Shown piece by piece: positions 14,592-22,540 of a stretch of DNA of 43,217 nucleotides. Source of the stretch: Bacillota bacterium (GTDB taxonomy: Bacteria > Bacillota > Clostridia > Oscillospirales > Acutalibacteraceae); NCBI GenBank assembly GCA_023391275.1, contig JAEWBE010000077.1, positions 1-43,217 on the forward strand, read 5' to 3'. The number at the start of each line of letters is the position of its first letter. Position 1 is the stretch's first letter. Under the pieces are notes generated by a model, which made no database searches, had not been told where the DNA came from, and saw only the letters and a program-made list of their open reading frames with translations. The position numbers and the translations under genes were made by a program.

Positions 14592-17219
14592 ATGTCTTCT
14601 TATGTAATTGGTTTTCAGGAGCTTGACAAAACAAAGCTTGCTATCGTCGGGGGCAAGGGCGCCAATCTTGGGGAACTCTCCAAAATCGAGGGAATCAGAG
14701 TCCCGCAGGGCTTCTGCGTTACGACGGAAGCATATAAAAAGGCAATCAAACAAATTCCGGAGTTACCTGCGCTCTTAGGGCAGCTTTCTTCTGTAGAAGC
14801 GCAGGACAGGGAAAACGTCACCGAAATCAGCGGAAAGATCCGTCAGGTTATCGAAAGAACGGCTGTCCCGGAGGATATCGCTGAAGCGGTAGTGCGCTAT
14901 CTGGCAAAGCTGGGGGATAAAGACGCCTACGCGGTAAGATCCAGCGCCACGGCAGAGGATCTGCCGACAGCCTCCTTTGCCGGCCAGCAGGATACATATC
15001 TGAATGTCATCGGAAAAGAAGCTGTCCTGAAACACATCAGCAAATGCTGGGCATCGCTCTTTACGGATAGGGCGGTGATTTACCGGCTGCAGAACGGCTT
15101 TGACCACAGCAAAGTACATCTGTCCGTTGTCATTCAGAAGATGGTTTTCCCGCAGGCGGCAGGAATCCTGTTTACCGCCGACCCCATCACTTTTAACAGG
15201 AAGGTTGTATCCATCGACGCGGGCTTTGGGCTTGGCGAAGCTTTGGTCTCCGGCCTGGTAAACGCAGATAACTACAAGGTGCGTGACGGCAGAATCATTG
15301 ATAAAAAGATATCCGCGAAGAAACTGGAGATTCACGCCTTAAAAGAGGGCGGAACCGAGGAGCGGAAGCTCGCTGCCGAGCGGCAAAATGCACAGACGCT
15401 GACGGACGGTCAGATTTTAGAGCTTGAACGCATAGGCAGGACAATTGAGGCCTATTTCGGCCGTCCGCAGGACATCGAATGGTGCCTGTCTGAAAATAAC
15501 TTCTTTATCGTTCAAAGCCGTCCCATTACCACCCTATACCCCGTACCGGACGAGCAGGATAGGAAAAACCACGTGTATATGTCGTTCGGGAACCAGCAGA
15601 TGATGACAGACGCGATGAAGCCGCTGGGGCTTTCCTGCTTCCAGTACAGCGGTGGCGACGGGACGTTGATGATCCAAGCGGGAGGCAGGCTTTTCATGGA
15701 TCTCTCTCACGATATGGCGTCAACTTTCGGGCGAACGCTTGCAGTCGCGGCAATGGGAAAAGTCGACCCTCTGATCGACAGCGCGCTAAAAAACTTAACG
15801 AAGCAGAAAGAGTTCATAAAATCGCTTTCACGCGGCAAGCGGTTTCTTAGCATGGGGTCGGGGTATTTTTCGTGGGCGTTGGTTACGCAGTTCATAAAAA
15901 TCTACCGGTCGGGGGACGCGGGCGTAGTCCCCGCTTTGATGAGGAAAAATGAGGCGGCTATAAAGGAGCTTGAGAAAAAGTTCGCCGCGCTTTCCGGCGA
16001 TGAGCTTTTTGCCGCGGCTGATGCGGAATTAAAACAGCTTATTAAGGTGATCGGAGACCCTCAGGGGTTGGGTTCTGTCTGGACCGGGACCCTCGCGGTG
16101 AGCTGGGTCAACAAAAATGTGGAGAAATGGCTCGGCGAGAAAGGCGCTGCGGACACGCTGACACTGTCCGCGCCGAACAATGTAGCGGGTGAGATGGGGC
16201 TTGAACTGCTGGATGTTTCAGATGTGGTGAGACAGTATCCGGCGGTGGTGGAATACCTAAAAACAGTGAAACCTAAGGGGACGGATGTGTTTTTTAATGG
16301 TCTTGGCAAATTGGAGGGCGGCGAGGACGTAAGTAAAGCCATGCGAGAATTTTTAGCAAAATACGGCGTGCGCTGCTCCGGTGAGATAGACATCACAAAG
16401 CCGCGCTGGACAGAGGAGCCATCCGCGCTTGCCCCGATGATTCTGAGCAATATCGAAAACTTCACGCCAGGCGCACATAAAGAGATATTTGAACGGGGAC
16501 TGAAAGAAGCCGAGGAAAAGCGGCGGGAAATTCTAAGCCGCCTTTCGAAGGGCAAGGCGAAAAAAGCGGAGAAAATGATCAGCCGCATACGCAACTTCAT
16601 CGGCTACCGGGAGTATCCCAAGTACGTCATGGTTTGGCGCTATTGGATAGTCAAACAGGCCCTCCTGCGGGAGGCCGAAAAGTTGGTTCAATGCGGGGTT
16701 TTCCGCAAGAGGAAGGATATTTATTATCTGTCTTTTGAGGAACTGCGTGAGGCTGCCCGGACGAAGAAATTTGATTATAATAAAATATTGAAGCGGGAAG
16801 AGGAGTTCGAAGTTTACGAAAAACTGACGCCACCGAGGCTGATGACTTCCGAAGGAGAGATAATCCCAGGCGAATACGACTCGGGAAAGGCGTCAAAAGG
16901 AGCGCTCATCGGAATACCCGCGTCGTCGGGGGTTGTGGAAGGCCGCGCTCGTGTTATTCTCCGGCTGGAGGATGCCGAACTATCAAAAGGTGACATTTTA
17001 GTGACAAGATTCACAGACCCAAGCTGGACGCCGGTTTTCGTGTCCATTAGCGGATTAGTGGCAGAAGTGGGCGGAATGATGACACACGGCTCCGTCGTCG
17101 CGCGGGAATACGGCCTGCCCGCAGTAGTAGGCGTGGAAAACGCCACCAAACTGATTCATGATGGGCAAAGAATTCGGGTGAACGGAACGGAAGGGTATGT
17201 GGAAATCCTGGATAAATGA
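14592..17219 (+). CDS. rph: Rifampin phosphotransferase (RPH)
   Basis: An 875-residue dikinase-type enzyme that transfers the beta phosphate of ATP to the C21 hydroxyl of rifamycins, inactivating them. The order fits RPH: an ATP-grasp domain at residues 1-320 (GGKGANLGEL, YAVRSSATAEDLP, SFAGQQDTYLN, DIEWCL, IVQSRPITTL), a rifamycin-binding helical middle domain (about 330-760, with CSGEIDITKPRW and REYPKYVMVWRY), and a swivelling His domain (about 770-875) with EVGGMMTHGSVVAREYG, where His832 is the phosphocarrier. Length and sequence resemble the Listeria-type RPH more than PEP synthase, which is shorter and has a different His-domain signature. I chose ATG 14592, behind GGAGAGGAG, over a GTG six codons upstream. 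It is co-transcribed with tetR. A broader PEP-synthase-like role cannot be fully excluded. Confidence 0.85.
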   Translation: MSSYVIGFQELDKTKLAIVGGKGANLGELSKIEGIRVPQGFCVTTEAYKKAIKQIPELPALLGQLSSVEAQDRENVTEISGKIRQVIERTAVPEDIAEAVVRYLAKLGDKDAYAVRSSATAEDLPTASFAGQQDTYLNVIGKEAVLKHISKCWASLFTDRAVIYRLQNGFDHSKVHLSVVIQKMVFPQAAGILFTADPITFNRKVVSIDAGFGLGEALVSGLVNADNYKVRDGRIIDKKISAKKLEIHALKEGGTEERKLAAERQNAQTLTDGQILELERIGRTIEAYFGRPQDIEWCLSENNFFIVQSRPITTLYPVPDEQDRKNHVYMSFGNQQMMTDAMKPLGLSCFQYSGGDGTLMIQAGGRLFMDLSHDMASTFGRTLAVAAMGKVDPLIDSALKNLTKQKEFIKSLSRGKRFLSMGSGYFSWALVTQFIKIYRSGDAGVVPALMRKNEAAIKELEKKFAALSGDELFAAADAELKQLIKVIGDPQGLGSVWTGTLAVSWVNKNVEKWLGEKGAADTLTLSAPNNVAGEMGLELLDVSDVVRQYPAVVEYLKTVKPKGTDVFFNGLGKLEGGEDVSKAMREFLAKYGVRCSGEIDITKPRWTEEPSALAPMILSNIENFTPGAHKEIFERGLKEAEEKRREILSRLSKGKAKKAEKMISRIRNFIGYREYPKYVMVWRYWIVKQALLREAEKLVQCGVFRKRKDIYYLSFEELREAARTKKFDYNKILKREEEFEVYEKLTPPRLMTSEGEIIPGEYDSGKASKGALIGIPASSGVVEGRARVILRLEDAELSKGDILVTRFTDPSWTPVFVSISGLVAEVGGMMTHGSVVAREYGLPAVVGVENATKLIHDGQRIRVNGTEGYVEILDK

Positions 17220-17309
17220 GAACAACAAATCACGAATCTCTGTGCTTAGGTTATGCAATGGCTGACTGGGCACAGATGATATAGCACGTTATGAGCATAC
17301 TATGCTTTG

Positions 17310-17342
17310 GTTTAACTTCCGTTTACATTGGCGCAGTAAAAT
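17310..17342 (+). promoter_or_regulatory. Promoter with two GTTTA boxes upstream of the OmpR-type regulator
   Basis: GTTTA at 17310-17314 and 17321-17325, 11 bp apart and separated by ACTTCC. A -10 TAAAAT (17337-17342) starts 11 bases after the second box and there is no good -35. Box spacing, intervening TTCC and distance to the -10 match those upstream of the ABC genes at 19044. Confidence 0.65.
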
Positions 17343-17359
17343 ATCCGCGAGGTGGGAAT

Positions 17360-18022
17360 ATGAGCAAAATCTTAATTGTGGACGACGACCCGAACATCCG
17401 TGAACTTGTCCGTGTTTACTTAAAGAACAGCGGCTTTGATGTGGTTGAAGCCAAAGATGGTTGCAATGCGCTCGAAAAAATGGACGGTTCTCCCGATCTT
17501 GCGGTTATCGACCTTATGATGCCGAATATGGACGGCTACGAGCTGTGCAGGAGACTCCGCAAGTATTACGAGAATCTGCCGGTCCTTATGCTGACGGCAA
17601 AAGGCGACTTGGATTCCAAGGCGAAAGGTTTTGAAGTCGGCACAGACGATTACCTCACAAAACCTTTCGAGGGTGCGGAACTTGTAATGCGCGTCAAGGC
17701 ATTGTTGCGACGTTACAAAATTGAGAGTTCGCAGCTAATTCAAATCGGAAGTGTAGCGATCGACCGCAACAGCTTCACCGTCAACGGCGAGGACATCCCT
17801 CGCAAGGAGTTTGAACTGCTTTTTAAACTGGCGGGCTTTCCGGGGAGGACGTTCAGCCGCGACAGCCTGATTGAAGACGTGTGGGGATATAACTTCGACG
17901 GCAACGAGCGTACCCTTGATGTGCATATCGGAAGGCTGCGTGAGCGGTTTCCGGCCGAAATAAGCGGTTTCAGGATTGTCACCGTGAGGGGCTTAGGCTA
18001 TCGGTTGGAGGTGACGGCGTGA
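17360..18022 (+). CDS. OmpR/PhoB-family response regulator
   Basis: A 220-residue regulator. The receiver domain (1-115) shows Asp8-Asp10 (IVDDDPN), phosphoacceptor Asp51 (AVIDLMMPNMDGYE), Thr79 (MLTAKG) and Lys101 (YLTKPFE). The winged-helix output domain (about 125-220) ends in ERTLDVHIGRLRERF and VRGLGYRLE, typical of the family. I chose ATG 17360 with GAGGTGGG upstream; the longer frame from 17291 lacks a ribosome binding site and would run over the promoter boxes. Its stop overlaps the start of the kinase gene, so the pair is translationally coupled. The GTTTA boxes at 17310 and 19044 are its likely binding sites, implying autoactivation and activation of the ABC genes. Confidence 0.93.
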   Translation: MSKILIVDDDPNIRELVRVYLKNSGFDVVEAKDGCNALEKMDGSPDLAVIDLMMPNMDGYELCRRLRKYYENLPVLMLTAKGDLDSKAKGFEVGTDDYLTKPFEGAELVMRVKALLRRYKIESSQLIQIGSVAIDRNSFTVNGEDIPRKEFELLFKLAGFPGRTFSRDSLIEDVWGYNFDGNERTLDVHIGRLRERFPAEISGFRIVTVRGLGYRLEVTA

Positions 18023-19035
18023 ACGAAAAGCTGAAAATTACGCTCAGCATACTTGGTTTTACGGTAGTACTGACTCTATGCGCCGTTGCGGGACACTTCC
18101 TGCTATCATTGATGGCAGCCTTACCCGCTGCCGTGGATGTTGTCGCTTCGCTATGGGTGGGTTTTTTGATTTTTGCGCTGCTGGCGTGGATAATACACTT
18201 AATCGCCGAGCAATTTTACCAAGGCGATAACCGTCGGCGAGGAAGCTGGGAAGATACTTTGACTGCGTTGGAACAAATCAGTCGCGGCGAATTTTCCGTT
18301 TTTCTCCCCGAAAACGAAGATGTCCACTTCAATGACCTGACGAAAGCCGTAAACGATATGGCGAGAAATCTTGGTGACCTTGACAAAATGCGTTCGGATT
18401 TCATTTCAAATGTGTCCCACGAAATACAGTCGCCGCTCACATCCATCAGCGGGTTCGCCGCACTCCTCAAAACCGACTTGCCCGAAGAGGAGCGCCGTCG
18501 CTACGCCGAAATAATCGAGACCGAAAGCAAGCGATTGTCGGGACTGAGCAATAATCTAATGAAACTTTCGAGTCTTGACAACCAAACAATAACCCGACAC
18601 GACTTCCGGCTTGACAAGCAACTGCAAAATGTTGTCCTCGCACTTGAACCGCATTGGGCGGCTAAGAATATCACTCTCGAAGCGGATTTAGAGAAAACAA
18701 CGGTTAATGGTGATGAAGAACTGCTTTCGCAAGTATGGATGAACTTGCTCCACAACGCCGTTAAATTCACACCGCAGGACGGGATTATATATGTGTCGCT
18801 GAAAGACAGAGCTGTAAAGATTGCAGATACGGGGTGCGGTATCCCGCAGGAAGAACTGCCGCGCATATTCGAGCGCTTCTATAAGGTAGACAAAGCCCGC
18901 GACCGCAGCCTTGGCGGCAATGGGCTGGGACTGTCGATAGTTAAAAAAATCCTTGATTTGCACGAATGGCCGGTTCGTATAGAAAGTGAACTTGGCAAAG
19001 GCACGACCTTCACGATAACACTTCCGGAAAAATAA
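18019..19035 (+). CDS. Membrane sensor histidine kinase, partner of the OmpR-type regulator
   Basis: A 338-residue kinase with two transmembrane helices (about residues 8-30 and 40-64) joined by only about ten residues, so there is no extracellular sensor domain; such kinases often sense through the membrane or a partner transporter. A HAMP-like segment (70-120) precedes the HisKA box NVSHEIQSPL, with phosphoacceptor His134. The ATPase domain carries the N-box WMNLLHNAVKF, the G1 box IADTGCGIP, the F-box FERFYKVDKARD and the G2 box GLGLSIV. It starts with GTG 18019, overlapping the regulator's stop; GGAGGTG inside the regulator's end is the ribosome binding site. SHEIQSPL instead of the usual SHELRTPL is a known minor variant. 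Confidence 0.92.
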   Translation: MNEKLKITLSILGFTVVLTLCAVAGHFLLSLMAALPAAVDVVASLWVGFLIFALLAWIIHLIAEQFYQGDNRRRGSWEDTLTALEQISRGEFSVFLPENEDVHFNDLTKAVNDMARNLGDLDKMRSDFISNVSHEIQSPLTSISGFAALLKTDLPEEERRRYAEIIETESKRLSGLSNNLMKLSSLDNQTITRHDFRLDKQLQNVVLALEPHWAAKNITLEADLEKTTVNGDEELLSQVWMNLLHNAVKFTPQDGIIYVSLKDRAVKIADTGCGIPQEELPRIFERFYKVDKARDRSLGGNGLGLSIVKKILDLHEWPVRIESELGKGTTFTITLPEK

Positions 19036-19043
19036 GCACCCGC

Positions 19044-19098
19044 GTTTATCTTCCGTTTACACAGCATTTAACCTCTGTTTAATTTGGAGCCGTAGAAT
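19044..19098 (+). promoter_or_regulatory. ABC transporter promoter with four 11-bp-spaced GTTTA boxes
   Basis: GTTTA at 19044, 19055 and 19077 and ATTTA at 19066, in exact 11-bp register with 6-base spacers, followed after 11 bases by a -10 TAGAAT (19093-19098). Tandem 11-bp direct repeats replacing the -35 are the mark of PhoB/OmpR-type activators. It lies in the 93-bp gap between kinase and ATPase genes. Confidence 0.75.
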
Positions 19099-19128
19099 TG
19101 GCTCATCAAATCAAACGGAGGTAATTTT

Positions 19129-19926
19129 ATGAGCAATGTCATAGAGGTTAAAGATCTTGTCAAACAGTATAACGGTGCAAAGTCGCTGTCGGTGAACGGC
19201 GTAAGTTTCAACGTGGGTGAGGGGGAATTCTTTGCCTTCCTCGGACCCAACGGGGCGGGCAAAACCACAACAATATCAATCCTCACAACCACGCTCTCCA
19301 AAACAAGCGGCGAGGTGAAAATCGCGGGGTTTGACGTTGACAAACAGGCGCGGCAGGTTCGCGAGCATATAGGGATTATTTCGCAAAAGCCCAGCCTTGA
19401 CACCAATCTTACTGCCGAGGAAAATATCCGCTTTCACGCCGCCTTATATGGAATGTACGCTTATCGCCCAAGTTTTAAGCTGATGCCAAAGGCCTACCGA
19501 GAACAGGTTGGGCAGCTCGCGGAAATCGTCGGCATCTCGGATTCACTTTTTAAGCGCGTAAGCAAACTGTCCGGTGGTATGCAGCGTAAGTTCGAGATAA
19601 TTCGCAGTCTGATGCACACGCCCGGGGTGATGTTCCTTGACGAGCCGACGCAAGGGCTTGACGCAGTGAGCCGCAGGGGATTATGGGATTACATCAACAC
19701 CGTGCGCGAGCGATTTGGCACAACAGTATTCCTCACCACACACTATATTGACGAGGCGGAAGACGCCACAAATGTCTGCCTTATTAATAACGGGAAAATT
19801 GCATTTCTCGGTACGCCCGACGCAATGAAGCATCAGATTGCCTTTGACCCTACGCCGCGCGTGTGCCTGCCCTCACTTGAGGACGCATATATTGAGTTTC
19901 TGAATAAGGACAAGGAGGCTGCGTAA
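19129..19926 (+). CDS. ABC-2 type exporter, ATP-binding protein
   Basis: A 265-residue ATPase of the drug/antibiotic exporter class (DrrA/NatA/CcmA-like). Walker A GPNGAGKTT (near residues 39-47), signature LSGGMQRK, Walker B VMFLDEP, D-loop GLDAVSRR and H-loop TTHYIDEAE are all intact, so it should hydrolyse ATP. An insertion around GMYAYRPSFKLMPKAYR in the helical domain is slightly longer than usual. The GGAGG ribosome binding site is seven to eight bases before the ATG. It is coupled to the permease gene two bases downstream and driven by the box-array promoter. The substrate is unknown; peptide antibiotics or other envelope-active drugs are the usual targets of two-component-controlled exporters of this type. 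Confidence 0.93.
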   Translation: MSNVIEVKDLVKQYNGAKSLSVNGVSFNVGEGEFFAFLGPNGAGKTTTISILTTTLSKTSGEVKIAGFDVDKQARQVREHIGIISQKPSLDTNLTAEENIRFHAALYGMYAYRPSFKLMPKAYREQVGQLAEIVGISDSLFKRVSKLSGGMQRKFEIIRSLMHTPGVMFLDEPTQGLDAVSRRGLWDYINTVRERFGTTVFLTTHYIDEAEDATNVCLINNGKIAFLGTPDAMKHQIAFDPTPRVCLPSLEDAYIEFLNKDKEAA

Positions 19927-19928
19927 AT

Positions 19929-20744
19929 ATGGAAGCAATCATCACAAAAAAGCAATCACGGGCTGTCCATGAAATCAGTGCTGTATGGGCGCTTATCTGC
20001 CGTGAAGTCACCGCGGCGTTTAAGTCGCCGGGTATGCTCGTTATGAGTTTTGCTATGCCAATTATCATGATGGGTATGGTAGGCGGCAATCTCACGCAGA
20101 ATATGGCGGGCGGCTTAGGCTTCAACTTCGGTATGTTTATGCTTGTCGGAATGATGATCAATATGCTCTATACATTCACGTCAAACGGCGTCGCTTCGCT
20201 TGTTGACGACCACGACAATAATTTTTCCGAGGAACTTCTGGTCGCGCCTGTTTCCCGGTATGCCCTTGTCGTAGGAAAAATCCTTGGTTCATGGCTGCCC
20301 GCGGCCACGAGTATGCTGGGTGCGATGATAGTCGGCGCGCTTATGGGCATTTCGCTCACGCTGACGCAATTTCTCAGCGTACTCGCTCTGTCACCGCTTA
20401 TGTGCCTGTCAGCCGGCGCGATGGCAATTGTTCCTATCGGCTTGATAAAAGACCGCAAGATAGCCAATATGGTGACGATGCTGATTACAATGCCGCAGAT
20501 GTTCCTGTGTGGCGCGATTATCCCGATTAACCATTCAAGTGGAATCCTGTGGTTGATCAGCAGGATTCTGCCTATGACATACAGCCTCGACCTTACCCGT
20601 GCAGTGGTGTATGCAGGAACGCGAGAATACAGCGACGTTGTGCTGTTTAGTCCTGCCGTGAGCATAGCCGCTACCGTTATAGTCGCTGTTGTTTGCCTTG
20701 TGGTCGGTACGTTTTTCTACGCAAGGAGTGAGAAAAACAGGTAG
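19929..20744 (+). CDS. ABC-2 type exporter, permease
   Basis: A 271-residue membrane protein with six transmembrane segments in the ABC-2 layout: SPGMLVMSFAMPIIMMGMVG, FNFGMFMLVGMMINMLYTF, LGAMIVGALMGISL, FLSVLALSPLMCLSAGAMA, MVTMLITMPQMFLCGAIIP and a final IAATVIVAVVCLVVGTFFY. Between segments 2 and 3 lies the cytoplasmic coupling region with EELLVAPVSRYALVVGKILG, the conserved sequence that contacts the ATPase. It forms a 2+2 transporter with the preceding ATPase. GGAGG inside the ATPase end serves as the ribosome binding site. It is the last gene of the unit; a terminator lies at 20896. Confidence 0.92.
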   Translation: MEAIITKKQSRAVHEISAVWALICREVTAAFKSPGMLVMSFAMPIIMMGMVGGNLTQNMAGGLGFNFGMFMLVGMMINMLYTFTSNGVASLVDDHDNNFSEELLVAPVSRYALVVGKILGSWLPAATSMLGAMIVGALMGISLTLTQFLSVLALSPLMCLSAGAMAIVPIGLIKDRKIANMVTMLITMPQMFLCGAIIPINHSSGILWLISRILPMTYSLDLTRAVVYAGTREYSDVVLFSPAVSIAATVIVAVVCLVVGTFFYARSEKNR

Positions 20745-20895
20745 AATATCACTTTGAATTGAGCCCAAATTGAGTTGTGCGATTACGAGCATAAGCAAGA
20801 GTCAAACGGAATTCGTATTTTGAGCATAATGCGTCATCTCATCTTCCCATTGGGCCTCTCATTATGTTTACAATTGATTAATTAATACAAGAAAC

Positions 20896-20940
20896 AAGCC
20901 CGAAAAAGCGTTCAAAAACGTTCTTCCGGGCTAATCTTTT
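20896..20940 (+). terminator. Terminator after the ABC exporter operon
   Basis: AGCCCG (20897-20902) pairs with CGGGCT (20927-20932), with an inner imperfect stem (AAGCGTT with AACGTTCTT), followed by AATCTTTT. Confidence 0.7.
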
Positions 20941-21275
20941 GCAGATTTTTATTTTTGGGACCTGTTTTGCAACAGCCCATTGTGCATTATTAAACAGTCC
21001 CCTACTTTATTACAGATTCTCTAACTGCTCTAAGATATTCGGAATAACTTTAGCTTCAATGCCGGGCGTGTACATTGTTCAGAAAAAGTGATCGGTTCTC
21101 TTCCGCATGAGTACTATAATAATATTATGTTTGTTTTTTATGGCAGTGAATTCACAGCGATAAAGTGGATGCACTTTCCATCGACTTCTTTGACTGTTTT
21201 TGGTACGATATAAACCTAAGGAAAGATAGATCTATTTTTGTATCGAATCAATTACTAAACCTATAAAGGTGGGAT
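20941..21275. other. Gene-free stretch, possible decayed DNA
   Basis: No convincing gene. On the minus strand a 21-codon frame (21075 to 21010, MYTPGIEAKVIPNILEQLENL split as MYTPGIEAKV and IPNILEQLENL) looks protein-like and may be the last piece of a lost gene, but I cannot name it. The remainder is AT-rich with no clear promoter. Confidence 0.3.
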
Positions 21276-21506
21276 ATGAAGTATCTATTCAACATAGTGG
21301 AAATTATTTTTTTAGTATTTTTTTGCTGCGTAATATATATTTTCGTGACATATGAAAACCTCCTACCGCAGTTTCATCTTACGGCAGGAGGTTTATTTTT
21401 TTCAATGGCTGTTCTTGCTGTTTCAGTGCATTTTCTGCTATTCCTTTTACCTTTAATCGGATTTCTTTTCAGGATTATAATGCTCCACGATGGAATTCGT
21501 GTCTGA
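21276..21506 (+). CDS. Doubtful small hydrophobic protein
   Basis: A 76-codon frame with AAAGGTGGG before the ATG, encoding three hydrophobic stretches (LFNIVEIIFLVFFCCVIYIF, FFSMAVLAVSVHFLLFLLPL split by polar residues, and FLFRIIML). Against it: a strong hairpin with a T-run (21357-21399) lies inside the frame, and its end overlaps the 3' end of the DeoR gene on the other strand. Hydrophobicity may simply reflect T-rich DNA. Kept only because of the good ribosome binding site. Confidence 0.25.
   Translation: MKYLFNIVEIIFLVFFCCVIYIFVTYENLLPQFHLTAGGLFFSMAVLAVSVHFLLFLLPLIGFLFRIIMLHDGIRV
21357..21401. terminator. Bidirectional-looking terminator near the end of the DeoR gene
   Basis: AACCTCCTACCG (21357-21368) pairs with CGGCAGGAGGTT (21382-21393) with one mismatch. 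On the plus strand it is followed by TATTTTTTT; on the minus strand by TTTTCAT. It is 50-95 bp past the DeoR stop and probably ends that transcript. Confidence 0.65.
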
Positions 21507-22259
21507 ATTTACAATAATGATCTCCGTACCGAAATCAGCGGCTTTTTTTACGGATTCAGCTGGAGCCTTATCATCTGTAATAATCGTATTCAGATATTCA
21601 AGACTCATCGAATTACATAATGAATTAACATCCCATTTGGAATAATCAAGCAGCAGAATCCGTTTGGTGGCAATGGATGCCAGCGCTTTTTTGGTCGTTG
21701 TGAGCGTTTGCGTGTGCTCAAATGCTCCACCGGGAACACGGAAAGCACGGCATGAAATGAAAGCGATATCTGCCTTATATTGTGAAATCCTGTCCGGCTC
21801 CGCAAACAGAATCGAGCGGTTTGCGTGATTCAGAAAACCAGTCGGAATCAGCACCTGAACGCTGCTGTTATTGGATAAGGTCAAAGCGGCGGCTAAACTT
21901 GATGTGATAACCGATAAGGGCATATTTTTGGGGATCATGGTTACCATTTGTTGTATAGTGGTACCCGAGTCCAAACAAATGCTCGCAAAAGGGACCAGAT
22001 ACTGCAATGCTACGGATGCGATTGCTTCCTTCTCTTTTTTGTTCTCTTCTATCTGAACATAATAATCGGTCTCCTGAGCGTTTTTTAACAAAACGGCATA
22101 GCCGTGCTCACGCCTTATAAAGTTCATTGCCTGTAATTTGTCAAGATTCCTTCTAACCGTCATCTCGGTGCAATCGAGAAGTTTGGAAAGTTCATTAATT
22201 GAAATGATATTTTTGGACTGCATGATTTCAATAATTTGAGCATGTCGGTCTTTTTGCAT
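21453..22259 (-). CDS. DeoR/GlpR-family transcriptional repressor of the polyol operon
   Basis: A 268-residue regulator. The N-terminal DeoR-type HTH (ISINELSKLLDCTEMTVRRNLDKL, split as ISINELSKLLDC and TEMTVRRNLDKL) is followed by a C-terminal sugar-phosphate-sensing domain with the family's phosphate-pocket motifs: CLDSGTT, ITSSLAAALTL, and the lysine-containing KRILLLDYSKWD. Such proteins bind a phosphorylated intermediate of the pathway they control. I chose ATG 22259, with AAAGGTG eight bases upstream, over ATG 22280, which lacks one. It is transcribed away from the kinase-transketolase-transporter operon, whose promoter region it should occupy; AGCACA repeats at 22366-22412 are candidate sites. 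Confidence 0.88.
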   Translation of the reverse strand: MQKDRHAQIIEIMQSKNIISINELSKLLDCTEMTVRRNLDKLQAMNFIRREHGYAVLLKNAQETDYYVQIEENKKEKEAIASVALQYLVPFASICLDSGTTIQQMVTMIPKNMPLSVITSSLAAALTLSNNSSVQVLIPTGFLNHANRSILFAEPDRISQYKADIAFISCRAFRVPGGAFEHTQTLTTTKKALASIATKRILLLDYSKWDVNSLCNSMSLEYLNTIITDDKAPAESVKKAADFGTEIIIVNSDTNSIVEHYNPEKKSD

Positions 22260-22343
22260 ACTGTGCGCACCTTTATCCATTTAATATTTTTATACATCAG
22301 ATCTTTGAACAGTTCCTTATCGATCCTAATATATTATAGCCTT

Positions 22344-22372
22344 ATTATAATATAGAATCGCAAACAGCACAA
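22344..22372 (-). promoter_or_regulatory. Candidate promoter of the DeoR-type gene
   Basis: On the minus strand, -10 TATAAT (22344-22349) lies 17 bases after TTGTGC (22367-22372). The -35 is weak and overlaps the first AGCACA repeat, which would allow autorepression. Confidence 0.4.
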
Positions 22373-22412
22373 TAGATTGTTCAAAAATGTTTTAATTAGC
22401 ACAAATAGCACA
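22366..22412. promoter_or_regulatory. AGCACA repeats, candidate DeoR-family operator
   Basis: AGCACA occurs at 22366-22371, 22398-22403 and 22407-22412, each followed by A-rich sequence. The last two are 9 bp apart and 20 bp before the -35 of the catabolic operon. DeoR-family repressors often use short direct repeats. No direct proof. Confidence 0.35.
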
Positions 22413-22431
22413 GAAAAACGAACAGACTATA

Positions 22432-22460
22432 TTGACATTTAGTGCTGATGTGTTTATAAT
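22432..22460 (+). promoter_or_regulatory. Consensus sigma-A promoter of the polyol operon
   Basis: -35 TTGACA (22432-22437), 17-base spacer, -10 TATAAT (22455-22460): a full consensus match, expected to be strong unless repressed. It lies 80 bp before the kinase start. Confidence 0.88.
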
Positions 22461-22540
22461 GTTGTATATAGCAAGGGAAACCCATATAAATGAACATATA
22501 AAAGTTCTATAATTAACAAATGTAAGAGGGATAGAACATT

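Noticed and set aside
14592..17219. PEP synthase (ppsA) as the name for this dikinase
   Set aside because: Length, the middle domain and the GGMMTHGSVVARE signature fit rifampin phosphotransferase better; the TetR linkage also suggests resistance.
17239..17276. TCTGTGC/GCACAGA inverted repeat as rph terminator
   Set aside because: The loop is 24 bases and there is no T-run; kept out of the feature list.
21010..21075. Minus-strand 21-codon frame as a gene
   Set aside because: Too short and without start signals; at most the tail of a lost gene, mentioned in the gap entry.
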